Shown: positions 1 to 9,930, counted from the first letter of the stretch. The stretch is DNA of 64,000 nucleotides from Vibrio sp. SNU_ST1 (GCF_030563405.1 NZ_CP130748.1:1860001-1924000), one strand, 5' to 3'. Made by a program: numbers and translations. The notes: generated from the sequence alone by a model not told the origin.

Positions 1-795
1 GCATTCCTTTCTAAGCAAGCCAATGCGCTTTCTGGAAATAGTGAAACGGCTCAGCAAGATTTCAACCCGTTTGCAAACATGCCAGGTATGCCCGGTACAG
101 AAGCGCAAGGGTCAGAAGCGCCAGCGGCAGACTTCATCAAACCAACAGCGGTACTGTTCAATGGTGGTGTTCTAAAATCTAACCTACTTGCTGATCGTCT
201 TTCAGACACGATCAATGAATGGCTAATTAATGCAGACGCTGAATTCGCTAAACAGCTTTCAGGCCTAGATCTAGATCTAGCAGTTGCAAGTGGCGCTTCT
301 TACTACGGCGCAGTACGTCGTGGCCAAGGCGTTCGTATCCGCGGTGGTATCGCCTCTTCTTACTACGTAGGAATCGAGAGCGCGATGCCAGCAATCCCAG
401 GTATGGCTCCTCCTATGGAAGCACTGTGTGTTGCACCATTTGGTATGGAAGAAGGTTCAAGCGTACAAGTGCCTAGCCAAGAGTTCGGTCTAGTGATTGG
501 CCAGCCTGTTCACTTCCAATTCTTCGGTTCAACTACACGCCGTGATGATGAAGCGGGTACGCATCTTGATCACTGGACTCCAGAAGATCTTGATGAACTT
601 CCTGAAATCCAAGTGACACTGCCTGTTTCTGAAGGTCGTCGCGAAGGTGAAGTGGTTCCGGTTACTTTGGCGTCTCGTGTTACTGAATTAGGCACGTTAT
701 ACCTAGAAGCGATTGCCACTGACAATGGTCAGAAATGGCACGTTGAGTTCGACGTTCGTGAAGATACGAATAGCGACTCAAACGAAGAAGCATAA
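1..795 (+). CDS. Hsp70-family chaperone homologue, C-terminal part (5' end outside window)
   Basis: The frame is open from base 1, so this is the 3' part of a longer gene. About 45 residues in, the frame reads PTAVLFNGGVLKSNLL, which matches the adenosine-binding motif of the Hsp70/actin ATPase fold. A glycine- and proline-rich stretch precedes it, and the protein ends with a short beta-rich tail rather than a long DnaK-type lid. The next gene is a second Hsp70 homologue in the same direction, an arrangement known in vibrios and relatives. It is presumably a cytoplasmic ATP-dependent chaperone with its own clients; the substrate is unknown. The family call is firm from the motif and from similarity to the downstream gene. 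The role is inferred. Confidence 0.85.
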   Translation, partial: AFLSKQANALSGNSETAQQDFNPFANMPGMPGTEAQGSEAPAADFIKPTAVLFNGGVLKSNLLADRLSDTINEWLINADAEFAKQLSGLDLDLAVASGASYYGAVRRGQGVRIRGGIASSYYVGIESAMPAIPGMAPPMEALCVAPFGMEEGSSVQVPSQEFGLVIGQPVHFQFFGSTTRRDDEAGTHLDHWTPEDLDELPEIQVTLPVSEGRREGEVVPVTLASRVTELGTLYLEAIATDNGQKWHVEFDVREDTNSDSNEEA

Positions 796-801
796 TGAAT
801 C

Positions 802-825
802 AACGGCACCTTAACGGGTGCCGTT
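802..825 (+). terminator. Hairpin between the two Hsp70 genes
   Basis: AACGGCACC and GGTGCCGTT form a 9-bp perfect stem with a 6-base loop, starting 6 bases after the stop codon. The following run (ACTTTAT) is poor in U. It could terminate weakly or only mark the mRNA end, so read-through to the second Hsp70 gene is possible. Confidence 0.5.
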
Positions 826-933
826 ACTTTATCAATGCGATTCCCTAGCCCTGTATTAAAAGCATTCCAAAGACAATAATAAGACCAAGACTATCCATTA
901 ACTGGTCATCACTTTGGCAGAATAAGGTTTTGT

Positions 934-3774
934 ATGGCATCTCCTCGTTTTTTAGTCGGCATTGACTTAGGCACAACCAACACTGTGGTTGCCTACTGTG
1001 AAATCAACGACGATCTACAACATGCTCCCGTTTCACTTTTCGATATTGACCAACTCATCGGCCCCGGTGAAGTGGTTCGTAAACCGCTACTTCCTTCATT
1101 TCGTTACCATCCGGCTCAAGGTCAGATCTCTCCTTCCGATCTCACTATGCCTTGGGAACCGAGTTTAGTTGAAGGCGATATTCAAAACGTCATCGTAGGT
1201 GAATGGGCGCGCGAACTGGGTGCAAAAGTCGAAGGCCGCCAAGTATCCAGTGCTAAGAGCTGGCTATCTCACCAAGCCGTTGATCGTAACTCCGATATTC
1301 TTCCTTGGGCAGGCGCAACTGACGTCGATAAGGTGTCTCCTGTAGTTGCGAGCGCAAGCTACCTGAACCATATCCGCCAAGCATGGAACTACCGTAACCC
1401 AAGCAATAAGCTTGAAGACCAAGACGTTGTAGTAACGGTTCCCGCTTCATTCGATGAGACAGCACGTAAGCTGACACTCGAAGCGGCAGAACTGGCGGGC
1501 TTAGGTAAGATTCTGTTACTCGAAGAGCCACAAGCCGTTTGTTATGACTGGTATGCACGTCACCAACAAACCGCAGCCGATGAACTTCAACAGATCCCGC
1601 TGATTCTAGTGTGTGATGTCGGCGGTGGTACCACCGATTTAAGTTTGATCGAAGCAAGCTTCAACTCGAATAATGGCGATGACCAAGAACTCGCACTCGA
1701 CCGTATCGGCGTTGGTGAACACTTAATGCTCGGTGGTGATAACCTCGATTTGGCCCTTGCTCACCTTGCAGAGCAACGCTTCAATCAAAACAAAAAGTTG
1801 AATGCGTCTAGCCTGACCAAACTGATTCAGCAGACTCGCGCCGCAAAAGAGAGCCTGCTTTCTGTTAATGCGCCAGACGATGTGAAGATCACCATGCTGG
1901 GCAGCGGTTCAAAACTGCTTGGCGGAACCAAGAGTATTGGTTTAACCAAGCAAGAAGTGCATCAGATTGCACTGGAAGGTTTCTTCCCGCTTTCTGAGTT
2001 TGCTGAAGTGCCAGACAAGCGCCGTAGCGCGGTGGTTGAGTTCGGCCTACCCTACGCTGCAGACCCTGCTGTAAGTAAGCACGTTGCCGAATTCCTAGCG
2101 ACCCACCAGCAAGTATCAAAAGCGGCACTAGAGAAATCTGGCGCAATAAAATTTGATGAAACAAGACCAGCGATTCCTGTTGGCGTACTACTCAACGGTG
2201 GTGTGTTCAACAGTGAGCTTGTCACTGAACGTATTACTCAGTTACTTGGCAACTGGAATGGTGCGCCAATCACCGTCCTAGATAACCCTCATCCGGATTG
2301 GTCTGTGGCACTGGGCGCGGTGGCCTTTGGCAAAGCTCGCCGTGGTGCGCAACTGAAAATCGGTGGCGGTGCCGCTCGTTCTTACTTCTTACATCTACAA
2401 GAAAAGAACAAGATGGGTAAAGCGCTTTGTCTGCTTGCCAAAGGGACTGAAGAAGGCCAAGAAATACGTTTGAACAGCCGTCGTTTTTCACTGACTTTGG
2501 GTGAGCCGGTACGTTTCAATCTACTGACTTCAACACACGATCAAATTGCTCATGACACCGCTATTCAAAATGGTGTGATGGTCAATGTCGACGCTGATCT
2601 GTTCTCCCCTCTTCCACCGTATATTTCTACACTGGAAGGGTCAGGCACGGCAGAGCTTCAAGCCAACCAAAAAGAGCGCGTCGAAGTGTTGCTCGCTTGC
2701 CAGTTAACTGAAGTCGGCACACTAAAAATGGAGTGTGTAAGTACCGAAGATGACTCTAAGCGTTGGTTGCTCGAGTTTGAAGTAAGAAACAAGCAAGGCG
2801 ATGAGTCTGATACCGCTAAACTTCATCCTAGATTGGAGGAGTGTAAGGAGCTGATTTCTCGCCTGTACAGCGGCAATAAGAAAAGTGCGGAATCGAAAGA
2901 GATCAAAACGCTATCTAAAGATCTTGAAAAACGATTGGGTAAACGAGATGAATGGGATTTCACGACCCTTCGTCACCTGTTTGATAGCTTCTCATTAGGC
3001 CGCAAACGTCGTCGCCGTTCAGAAGCACACGAGAAGAACTGGCTACGTTTAGCGGGTTACTCGCTACGCCCGGGCTTTGGCGATCCGACTGACTCATGGC
3101 GTATTGAGCAAATTTGGGGACTTTATCAACAAAACATTCAATTCCAGAACCATCAAGGTTGGACAGACTGGTGGGTATTCTGGCGTCGTGTCGCTGGCGG
3201 ATTAAACCAAGAGCAACAAGAGACAATCTTGGCTGACATCGCTAAATACCTTCACCCGGGTGCAATGAAAAACCCAAAAACAGCGAAGGATGCACAAAAC
3301 AACGGTTATGAAGCCATGGTGAGATTGGCAGCATCACTTGAGCAACTTGAGGTGGAAGACAAGGTTCTATTAGCGACTTGGTTCTTAAGCAAAGCGATTA
3401 ACCATAATCAGTTCGAACAGGCTCACTGGTGGGCTCTGGGTCGCTTAGCGTCTCGTACACCATTATACGGAAGCCAACACAGCGTCATTCCAAGAGAGCA
3501 AGCAGAACAGTGGTTACCAAAACTGCTTGACCAGAATTGGCAGAAAGAGCAGATGATTGCCTTCGCGGCTGTGATGATTTGTCGTAAGACGGGTGACCGA
3601 CAGTTCGATATCTCTGATGACTACCGTGCTCAGGTTCTTGAAAAATTAAAGCAAAGCAAGGTGCCAGAGTCTTGGCTAACACTAGTAAGTGAAGTGACTG
3701 AGCTTTCTGAGAGCGAGTCTAAGCGTGTGTTTGGTGATGCATTACCAAGCGGCTTGAGCCTAATTAATAGCTAG
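934..3774 (+). CDS. Large Hsp70-family protein with C-terminal DUF3731-type region
   Basis: The 946-residue protein has an N-terminal Hsp70 ATPase domain. Visible motifs are GIDLGTTNTVVAY near residue 9 (phosphate 1), CDVGGGTTDLSL near 228 (phosphate 2) and LLNGGVFNS near 418 (adenosine). About 300 residues beyond the ATPase and short beta region (roughly 630-946) are charged then Trp-rich and resemble the DUF3731 tail of giant Hsp70 homologues; no canonical DnaK lid is seen. The start is supported by AAGG six bases before the ATG. It follows another Hsp70 homologue by 138 bp. It is probably a specialised cytoplasmic chaperone, perhaps working with its neighbour. Client and co-chaperones cannot be read from the sequence. 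Confidence 0.88.
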   Translation: MASPRFLVGIDLGTTNTVVAYCEINDDLQHAPVSLFDIDQLIGPGEVVRKPLLPSFRYHPAQGQISPSDLTMPWEPSLVEGDIQNVIVGEWARELGAKVEGRQVSSAKSWLSHQAVDRNSDILPWAGATDVDKVSPVVASASYLNHIRQAWNYRNPSNKLEDQDVVVTVPASFDETARKLTLEAAELAGLGKILLLEEPQAVCYDWYARHQQTAADELQQIPLILVCDVGGGTTDLSLIEASFNSNNGDDQELALDRIGVGEHLMLGGDNLDLALAHLAEQRFNQNKKLNASSLTKLIQQTRAAKESLLSVNAPDDVKITMLGSGSKLLGGTKSIGLTKQEVHQIALEGFFPLSEFAEVPDKRRSAVVEFGLPYAADPAVSKHVAEFLATHQQVSKAALEKSGAIKFDETRPAIPVGVLLNGGVFNSELVTERITQLLGNWNGAPITVLDNPHPDWSVALGAVAFGKARRGAQLKIGGGAARSYFLHLQEKNKMGKALCLLAKGTEEGQEIRLNSRRFSLTLGEPVRFNLLTSTHDQIAHDTAIQNGVMVNVDADLFSPLPPYISTLEGSGTAELQANQKERVEVLLACQLTEVGTLKMECVSTEDDSKRWLLEFEVRNKQGDESDTAKLHPRLEECKELISRLYSGNKKSAESKEIKTLSKDLEKRLGKRDEWDFTTLRHLFDSFSLGRKRRRRSEAHEKNWLRLAGYSLRPGFGDPTDSWRIEQIWGLYQQNIQFQNHQGWTDWWVFWRRVAGGLNQEQQETILADIAKYLHPGAMKNPKTAKDAQNNGYEAMVRLAASLEQLEVEDKVLLATWFLSKAINHNQFEQAHWWALGRLASRTPLYGSQHSVIPREQAEQWLPKLLDQNWQKEQMIAFAAVMICRKTGDRQFDISDDYRAQVLEKLKQSKVPESWLTLVSEVTELSESESKRVFGDALPSGLSLINS

Positions 3775-3831
3775 CTTTAAAAACGATTAGCTTTAGTTGT
3801 TAATGAATAAAGAAGCTAACGGGAAAAGAAA

Positions 3832-3865
3832 AAGCCACTTTCGGTTCGTTGAAAGTGGCTTTTTT
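3832..3865. terminator. Intrinsic terminator after the Hsp70 gene, usable on both strands
   Basis: An 11-bp perfect stem (AAGCCACTTTC with GAAAGTGGCTT) and 8-base loop are followed by a T run on the plus strand. An A run on the other flank lets it also serve the minus-strand gene ending at 3947. Confidence 0.85.
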
Positions 3866-3946
3866 ACTGGTGGCTTAAGGCTGGTATGTTTAGTCGACTT
3901 ATCACTTTTTGCTTAAGAGCCTCAGCCGTGTTGCAGTTCATCATTG

Positions 3947-4162
3947 TTAATGTTTCGTTCCAGTTGGATTGATAGGAAAATCCGTATTTTCATAAATATC
4001 AGATAACTTTTTCGGTTTTTTCTCTTTGGCTCCTTTGTTCGATTGATTATGAGTTTCGCTTAAAAGCCATTCCTCATGCATTTTTGCTGAATCCAAAAAC
4101 TCTGGATCTTCCATTGCTTCCTTGCGAAGTTTATTTACACGTTCGAGAGTATCCCAAATCAT
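3947..4162 (-). CDS. Small hypothetical protein, 71 aa
   Basis: I do not recognise this family. The protein is hydrophilic and highly charged, with an acidic N-terminal half and a Lys-rich stretch (GAKEKKPKKL) near residue 45. It has no signal peptide or membrane segment. It is credible as a gene because GGAGGTG lies 8 bases before its ATG and it is followed by the 3832-3865 hairpin in the right orientation. It is likely a soluble cytoplasmic protein. Confidence 0.6.
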   Translation of the reverse strand: MIWDTLERVNKLRKEAMEDPEFLDSAKMHEEWLLSETHNQSNKGAKEKKPKKLSDIYENTDFPINPTGTKH

Positions 4163-4344
4163 AATACTTCACCTCCACTAAGGCAGTAATATTAAGATAG
4201 CTCAAACACACAAAACTTCAACTAACCCAATGAGATAGCGATCTCAATTTCGTAATTTGCCCACTTTAAAGGAGTGAAACCGGTCATGTTTAATTGGGCT
4301 CAGACAGTGGGTATTCCCCATAATTTTCAAAGATCATCAAGTAT

Positions 4345-4369
4345 AAAAAAGCGAGCTTAATGCTCGCTT
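4345..4369 (-). terminator. Terminator of the DUF2947-type gene
   Basis: An 8-bp stem (AAGCGAGC/GCTCGCTT) with a 5-base loop is followed, read on the minus strand, by a T run. It lies 54 bases after the stop of the gene ending at 4423. Confidence 0.85.
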
Positions 4370-4422
4370 CTTGTCTGTCTATCTGTTGATCGGATCGCCA
4401 ACACTCGCACGATTAAATCAAC

Positions 4423-4896
4423 TTAAGCACGGTTGCCAATTTTAACCGTACCATTTGTAGCAAACCAAAGTGCTTCTGAACGACGGCGACCTAGTAAAAT
4501 AGGGCCATCATCGTAGAACAAAAAGTTTTTCCAATGCTTCTTGAAAACCGACCATTTGGTTTCAAGTACATTGTATTTTTCATAGCAAAAATAAACAGTT
4601 ACGTCATCTTGCCAATCAATGAAGTTAAGGATTTCTTCTGGCATTTCAGGCTCATCGGCTTCCCAATTTGCCATCCAGCTGATCTCTTCATTCCAGTTAG
4701 ACGCTTTACTTGGCCAGTCTTGCGAACTTAGTCTTTCTGCATCCGGGCTTTGAGGGCTCACGTTCTCTTTCCAAAACTGAGATGCTCTCGCCTGTGTCAT
4801 TGGTTTTATCTTTTCCAAATCTTCAGCGGGTAGTGGCATTGACTGGTGAGTAAAAATCCATTTTCTTTGGTATTCGTCCAAAGTTGTGTATGACAT
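4423..4896 (-). CDS. DUF2947-type conserved protein, 157 aa
   Basis: This is a soluble, Trp-rich acidic protein with no signal peptide. Its middle reads DDVTVYFCYEKYNVLETKW and its end FLFYDDGPILLGRRR, which I associate from memory with the gammaproteobacterial DUF2947 family of about 155 residues. The function of that family is unknown. I start it at the ATG with GAGG seven bases upstream rather than at the TTG codon immediately before. It is monocistronic, with its own terminator. The gene is certain; the family name is recalled and not searched. Confidence 0.8.
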   Translation of the reverse strand: MSYTTLDEYQRKWIFTHQSMPLPAEDLEKIKPMTQARASQFWKENVSPQSPDAERLSSQDWPSKASNWNEEISWMANWEADEPEMPEEILNFIDWQDDVTVYFCYEKYNVLETKWSVFKKHWKNFLFYDDGPILLGRRRSEALWFATNGTVKIGNRA

Positions 4897-5051
4897 CAAA
4901 ATTCCTCAAATTTCTTCTCAGGCTTATGGATTACCATGCCTATATGTTCTTTTTGATGCAGCGGCGATTAGAGTTCGCTTGATATTCGCTGCCTTTAAAT
5001 TCGTTGTTAGCTTGCTTACTTAAATGCGCTTGTTGCTAAATACAACTGCGC

Positions 5052-5639
5052 CTAAGCATTGCGTCTGTCTTCCCAGTTTGGGTTAACTAACGCGGTCAGT
5101 ACATGGTCTTCCCATTTACCGTTGATCTGTAGGTAGTCTTTAGCAAAACCTTCTCGAACAAAACCAAGATGTTCTAGTACACCCGCACTGCGTTCATTGT
5201 GAGGCATATAGCCCGCCATTAAGCGGTGCATGTTCTGCACATCAAACATGTAGTCTTTCGCCATGCTCAGGCCTCTGCGCATGTACCCGTGCCCTTGAGC
5301 ATGCTCTGCAAGTGAATAACCTACGTTGCACGCGTAGAACGGGAAACGTGACAAATTACTAAATGAGATAGTCCCTAACATTTCATTTGAATCGGCATTA
5401 ATCAACAAGCAATAATAGCCTAGCCCCAATTTATGGAGTTCGTTTAACTTAATCAGCCGTTGAGCCCAATCCGCTCTGTCAAAGAACGCATCTTCTCGGG
5501 TCGGTTCCCAAGGCTTAAGGTACTCTCTGTTCACCTGAAAGTACTCACTGATCATGTTCGCATCATAGATCTCAGCCGTTCGTAAAATTAGGTTACCATC
5601 ACGTTTATCAATACGTTGCTGCGTACTCGAATCTTCCAT
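5052..5639 (-). CDS. rimJ: RimJ-type ribosomal-protein N-acetyltransferase
   Basis: This GNAT-fold acetyltransferase has 195 residues, against 194 in E. coli RimJ. In that family it acetylates the N-terminal alanine of ribosomal protein S5. Strongly matching stretches are YLKPWEPTRED near residue 40, HAQGHGYMRRGL near 113 (the acetyl-CoA binding A motif), the HRLMAGYMPHNERSAGVLE block near 138 and KDYLQINGKWEDHVLTAL near the end. It lies 73 bp downstream of tyrR on the same strand and may be read through from it; no terminator is visible between them. The ribosome binding site is weak. Confidence 0.93.
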   Translation of the reverse strand: MEDSSTQQRIDKRDGNLILRTAEIYDANMISEYFQVNREYLKPWEPTREDAFFDRADWAQRLIKLNELHKLGLGYYCLLINADSNEMLGTISFSNLSRFPFYACNVGYSLAEHAQGHGYMRRGLSMAKDYMFDVQNMHRLMAGYMPHNERSAGVLEHLGFVREGFAKDYLQINGKWEDHVLTALVNPNWEDRRNA

Positions 5640-5712
5640 AGTCTTGTTCTTATTCTTTTGTCTCTTTTTACGTTACCGCCTCACTCTTACCGAATTTAGC
5701 AGTCTAATATCA

Positions 5713-7257
5713 TCAGCTCTTTCTGATGCCGTAATCGCGAAGTTTATTCGCTATTGACGTGTGAGAAACATTCAGACGTTTAGCAAGCTTACGGCTTGAT
5801 GGGAATGACTGGTAAAGCTTCTCTAAAATCTGAGATTCATAGTCTTTCATGATCTCGTCAAGCGAGCCGTCTAAGCTTAAGTTCGCCATTCCAGCAGTCA
5901 TAGTGTCAAGCTGTGGCAGGTGGAATTGCTCAACCGTTAGCGTATCTGAATCCAACTCTGTTAGTGCACGTAGAACCATGTTGTCTAACTGACGAATATT
6001 GCCCGGCCATTGGTAGTTACCTAATTGGTCGATTAGTTCTTGAGTCAGCTTTGGTTTCAACATACCTAACTGCTGTGCGTACTTTGCAACGAATAGCTCC
6101 AGTAATGGCGCAACATCGTTTGAACGTTCACGCAAAGCAGGAATCGATAAAGTCAGTACATTCAAGCGGTAGAACAGATCTTCACGAAACGAGCCCGAGT
6201 CGGCTAATTCAGAAAGGCGATGGCGCGTTGATGCGATAATACGGACATCCGCGTGCATCTCTTCTTCTTCACCAACACGACGGAATGAACCATCTTGCAA
6301 GAAACGTAGCAGTTTGATTTGTAGATGCGGGCTCATTTCGCCGATTTCATCTAAAAATACCGTACCGCCATTCGCTTGTTCGAAGATGCCTTTATGACCT
6401 TGCTCATGGTTGAATGAGCCCGGTGCATGTCCAAACAATTCCGTTTCTGCTACGTCATCAGGCATCGATGCACAGCTTAGAATCAAGAATGGAAAAGACG
6501 ATCGATTTGAACGGTTATGACACGATTTCGCCAGCATCTCTTTACCCGTGCCTGTATCCCCTTCAATAAGCAGAGGTTGATCTAGCATAGCCAGTTTCTT
6601 AGCTTGGCTGATCAAGGCTTTATGGCGATTAGAGACACCAACAAAGTGTTCAAAACCTAGGTTGTTCTGTTCAGGGATGGCGTCTGGTGCGTTCATCTCT
6701 TGGTTACAAGAACGAATCGTCATTACTGCACTCGCCAGTACCGCCTCGTTCACATCACCACCTAGATAAATTGGCAGAATTTCAATAGAGAAATCTAGGC
6801 CATCTAGCACCACGACTTCCCGGTGACGCGTTACATCGCCTTCAATCCAACGAGCGAAGTTAAAGCTAGGAACGAACGTCGCTAGTGGTTCACCGATCAC
6901 TTCGTCTTCTTGCTTGTTGAAGAGGTTCAATGCAGCGTGGTTCGCCATGTCGACTGAGCCTTTAAGGTCAATCGCAATCACGGGGTCAGGTAGGTTTGCC
7001 AGCAGAGCAATCAGCTCTGTGTTATGCCTTTCGCTTGGCATAAACTGGATTTTGCGTACATCCTTCACACCTGAAATTCGGCGAATTTCAGCCATAAGTT
7101 CACTAAAAGCATCAAAATTAATATCCGGGCAATTTAGGTAAATAATACCTTTAACATCAATTTCGATTCCTCGTAAATCAATGCTTTTTGAGGCCAAGAT
7201 ATCGAGCAACTCACGCGTTAAGCCGAGTCTGTCTTCACACAATACTTCAAGACGCAC
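5713..7257 (-). CDS. tyrR: Transcriptional regulator TyrR
   Basis: TyrR controls aromatic amino acid synthesis and transport, binding ATP, tyrosine and phenylalanine. The 514 residues match the family length (513 in E. coli). In order the protein has an N-terminal ACT domain (RLEVLCEDRLGLTRELLDI), a PAS domain (about 80-185), an AAA+ domain with Walker A GDTGTGKE at 233-240 and a Fis-type helix-turn-helix at the C terminus (SSRKLAKRLNVSHTSIANKL). The sigma-54 contact loop reads ELFGHAPGSFN rather than GAFTGA, as expected for TyrR, which does not use sigma-54. A near-perfect TyrR box lies upstream, suggesting autoregulation. A permease and an aminotransferase in this window are plausible targets. 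Confidence 0.97.
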   Translation of the reverse strand: MRLEVLCEDRLGLTRELLDILASKSIDLRGIEIDVKGIIYLNCPDINFDAFSELMAEIRRISGVKDVRKIQFMPSERHNTELIALLANLPDPVIAIDLKGSVDMANHAALNLFNKQEDEVIGEPLATFVPSFNFARWIEGDVTRHREVVVLDGLDFSIEILPIYLGGDVNEAVLASAVMTIRSCNQEMNAPDAIPEQNNLGFEHFVGVSNRHKALISQAKKLAMLDQPLLIEGDTGTGKEMLAKSCHNRSNRSSFPFLILSCASMPDDVAETELFGHAPGSFNHEQGHKGIFEQANGGTVFLDEIGEMSPHLQIKLLRFLQDGSFRRVGEEEEMHADVRIIASTRHRLSELADSGSFREDLFYRLNVLTLSIPALRERSNDVAPLLELFVAKYAQQLGMLKPKLTQELIDQLGNYQWPGNIRQLDNMVLRALTELDSDTLTVEQFHLPQLDTMTAGMANLSLDGSLDEIMKDYESQILEKLYQSFPSSRKLAKRLNVSHTSIANKLRDYGIRKS

Positions 7258-7327
7258 AAATAGTCCTATTATAGGTGTCAGGATAAGTTGACAGTAGTGT
7301 GGATTAAGCTCTAAGTTCAGTCAAGAA

Positions 7328-7353
7328 GAAGAGTAAACATATGTTTACTCTTC
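7328..7353. promoter_or_regulatory. TyrR box, 26-bp perfect palindrome
   Basis: The 26 bases are a perfect palindrome. Its centre reads AGTAAA-CATATG-TTTACT, matching the established TyrR consensus TGTAAA-N6-TTTACA at all positions except the outermost pair. The centre lies about 83 bp upstream of the tyrR start. The simplest reading is autoregulation. It could also fold as a hairpin at the end of the ycjXF transcript, but no T run follows. Confidence 0.75.
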
Positions 7354-7444
7354 GCTCGCAAATTACTCAACTTCCTTGTGTAGATAGATTTTATAGGAAG
7401 GTAATTCGCTTTATTTTCTATATTTCAATTTTAAGCACTTCGCT

Positions 7445-8497
7445 TTACTTTAGGGTAATGCGCTTTATTTCAGAAAGGACGGCTTTGCGAAGGTCGGATA
7501 GTTTTACTTTTCGCTCATTATGCCAAGGCATAGGACGCAGCAATGTCATGGCTTTTAAGCCCAGCCTCGCTGTGAGGATGCCGACACCGAGCCCCTGCCC
7601 TGCTCTTGCAGAGACTTTACCTGCAAGATCCATCGAGACAAGGTCCATACTTGCATCAATCGCGAGTTCACTGGCTCCCGCTGCTGCCATGTTGATTAAC
7701 ACCAGTTTAAATAGCTTAATACGAGACCAGTAGCCAAGCTCAATGCCATACACATCAGCAAGCTTGTCTATCATGGTGAAATTACGCCACGCTACCAGCA
7801 ACATATCCGCAGCCGCCAATGGGCTCACGGCAACCAAAGCGGCCGATTCGGTCGAGAACTTAGTGACAATTTGAGTTGCCACTTTATCTTGTTGGGCAAC
7901 AACGAGCGCATCATACATATCCAAGACTTCAGCATCGCTGTGCGCAGGGTTAATGCTGTTTCGCCACTTATCATAAGCGGGTGATTCGGCGACAATACCG
8001 CCCTGCTTCGCAATGTGTTCACAGAACGCTTTGCCTTTACCGACACTTTGGCTCTGAAGTAGCTCTTCACTCTGCTCTTGAACGTTGAAATGGTCTTTCA
8101 GCGAACGCAGCTTCCACAGCTCTTTGCCTATTGCACCCAAGCCTAATGAAGCGATTGCAGCAATAAAGCCAGCCCAACCTAACGCGAGCCAGTCTGAGGT
8201 TTGAATCGCGGTAATGACAGAGTCAATCGCTTGCCAACCGACTAAACCGGAGAAAGCGACAAGTAAACCCGTTCCAAACCACTTCTTCTTTTTGCTCGGT
8301 CGAATCACTTGTTCCAGTTGCTGCTCAGCTTCACCATCAAGGTCAGTTTCCACTTGTGGCGCGACGGGGACAAATTTCTCTTGTTCCGTGAATAGCTGTT
8401 GGGCACCCAAATCTGGGGTAACTTCATTCTTATCCGGCTCATCGAAAGAGGTCTTCATCGGTTCATCAAAGACTTGTTTCGTTTTTAACTCACTCAT
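7445..8497 (-). CDS. ycjF: YcjF/TIGR01620-family inner-membrane protein
   Basis: This 350-residue protein has a charged N-terminal tail of about 70 residues, then two adjacent membrane segments (about 72-90 and 100-122) and a DUF697-type C-terminal region with Ala-rich helices. The exact role is unknown. In enterobacteria it is encoded beside ycjX and tyrR and belongs to the envelope-stress (Psp) neighbourhood; the same ycjX-ycjF-tyrR order is kept here. The start has TTGAGGC upstream and lies 14 bp after the ycjX stop, so the two genes are one operon. No psp genes are visible in the window. Confidence 0.92.
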   Translation of the reverse strand: MSELKTKQVFDEPMKTSFDEPDKNEVTPDLGAQQLFTEQEKFVPVAPQVETDLDGEAEQQLEQVIRPSKKKKWFGTGLLVAFSGLVGWQAIDSVITAIQTSDWLALGWAGFIAAIASLGLGAIGKELWKLRSLKDHFNVQEQSEELLQSQSVGKGKAFCEHIAKQGGIVAESPAYDKWRNSINPAHSDAEVLDMYDALVVAQQDKVATQIVTKFSTESAALVAVSPLAAADMLLVAWRNFTMIDKLADVYGIELGYWSRIKLFKLVLINMAAAGASELAIDASMDLVSMDLAGKVSARAGQGLGVGILTARLGLKAMTLLRPMPWHNERKVKLSDLRKAVLSEIKRITLK

Positions 8498-8511
8498 ACT
8501 GATTGCCTCAA

Positions 8512-9885
8512 TTACTTCAACTTATCGCCAATGAGATACTCTAAGACCTTGTCGACTCTCAGATGCTGACAAGGCTCGTCAGAGTGCTGTTCAATCGGCC
8601 TAAAGCTTGTGAAATCAAACTGGTTGGTTTCCCAATACTGTTTGTTTGGCAGTTTACGCGGTACCTCTCCCGGATACATGGTTTGAGGAACATTATCTAA
8701 AGTCACACCTTGCAGTGCGGGGACATTGTCTGAACCCGACGAAATGTAGCCTGCGCTCGTCGCTTGAATAGACGCGATGCTCATGCAACTCATGTCGATG
8801 TGTTCAAACGCCGCCTGTTGCCAAGCCGGATGCACCATCTGTTGTAACAGCGATACCAAGTTCGGATGTTGATCCGGTGTCACGTGGTCAGCCTTAGTTG
8901 CTGCGAACAAGATCTTGTCAATCTTCGGAGCAAACAAGCGTCTTAGTATATTGCTTCGCCCGTACTTAAAACTCTTCAATAACTGCTCTAACGCACCACG
9001 CATGTCCATGAAAGAGTCATAGCCCGCATTGAGCGGCTGTAAGCAGTCCACCAGCACGATTTGTCTATCGAACGTCGCAAAGTGGTTCTTGTAGAACGCT
9101 TTCACGACCTTCTGTTGATACTCTTCATAACGCGCTTTTAAAACCGCATAGTTACTTGTTTTTGAAAACTTACCCTCGGGCGCGATGCACGGGAAAAATT
9201 GCAGCACAGGTGCGCCTTCAAGCTCACCCGGCAGAACGAATCGACCCGGTTGAACCCAGTGCAATCCGTTATCCTTACAAGTATGGAGGTACTGAGTATA
9301 GCTATCGGCAATCGCGACCAGTTTCTTTTCTTCGGCTTCGGCTAGCAAGTCAATGTCGCCACGCATTGTGTTCCACTGTCGCGAGTAGGTTTCTCTGTCG
9401 CCTTTCAATGCGGCAAACTGAGATTGACTCCAGGTATCGAAGTCCATATCTAGCAAAGGTAAGTCCAGTAACCACTCACCCGGGTAATCGACAATATCGA
9501 GATAAAGGGTGCTGTTTTTACTCAGCAGCTTTTTTGCACCTTTGGCAGGCTTATATTTGATTGCTAGACGAATCTCACTGACATCACGCGTTGGCACCGG
9601 CCATTCTGGGGGCTGTGCATTCAACGACTCCATCGCTTCATCATAAGAAAAACGTGGAATCATCATGTTGTGTTGTGGAATGCGCTTTGCGCCAATAATT
9701 CGGCCATCTCTCGCCGATGCGAGCAGTGGTAGATTTTTATGGGTAGACGTATGAAGAAGCTGATTAACCAGCGAAGTAATGAATGCTGTCTTACCCGCAC
9801 GAGAAAGCCCCGTGACCGCTACTCGAATATGAGAATCCGTTCCTCTGCTTATAAAGTCACTCATTTCTTGAGTTAGGTGTTTCAT
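8512..9885 (-). CDS. ycjX: YcjX-family P-loop NTPase
   Basis: This is a GTPase-like protein of 457 residues with the P-loop GLSRAGKT at 26-33, and the family marker [15 protein letters not shown], which holds the Walker B/DxxG region. Its role is unclear; family members belong to stress-linked Psp neighbourhoods. It is the first gene of the ycjX-ycjF operon. A 14-bp perfect palindrome lies about 50 bp upstream and may be an operator. No membrane segment is seen, so YcjF could tether it to the membrane (inference). Confidence 0.93.
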   Translation of the reverse strand: MKHLTQEMSDFISRGTDSHIRVAVTGLSRAGKTAFITSLVNQLLHTSTHKNLPLLASARDGRIIGAKRIPQHNMMIPRFSYDEAMESLNAQPPEWPVPTRDVSEIRLAIKYKPAKGAKKLLSKNSTLYLDIVDYPGEWLLDLPLLDMDFDTWSQSQFAALKGDRETYSRQWNTMRGDIDLLAEAEEKKLVAIADSYTQYLHTCKDNGLHWVQPGRFVLPGELEGAPVLQFFPCIAPEGKFSKTSNYAVLKARYEEYQQKVVKAFYKNHFATFDRQIVLVDCLQPLNAGYDSFMDMRGALEQLLKSFKYGRSNILRRLFAPKIDKILFAATKADHVTPDQHPNLVSLLQQMVHPAWQQAAFEHIDMSCMSIASIQATSAGYISSGSDNVPALQGVTLDNVPQTMYPGEVPRKLPNKQYWETNQFDFTSFRPIEQHSDEPCQHLRVDKVLEYLIGDKLK

Positions 9886-9930
9886 TTGAACGACTCCGTG
9901 ATAATTAGGCTAGTCGGTTATGATTAATAG

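Noticed and set aside
1253..1657. Antisense frame of 134 codons inside the Hsp70 gene, and similar long frames on the opposite strand of other genes
   Set aside because: They are shadows of real coding sequence, without ribosome binding sites or recognisable products.
4287..4361. 24-codon frame with an AAAGGAG upstream
   Set aside because: Ribosome binding site spacing is too long, it runs into a terminator stem, and the product has no features.
7341..7733. Plus-strand 130-codon frame antisense to ycjF
   Set aside because: It starts inside the TyrR palindrome and overlaps the conserved ycjF gene. The product is Arg/Ser-rich with no recognisable features.
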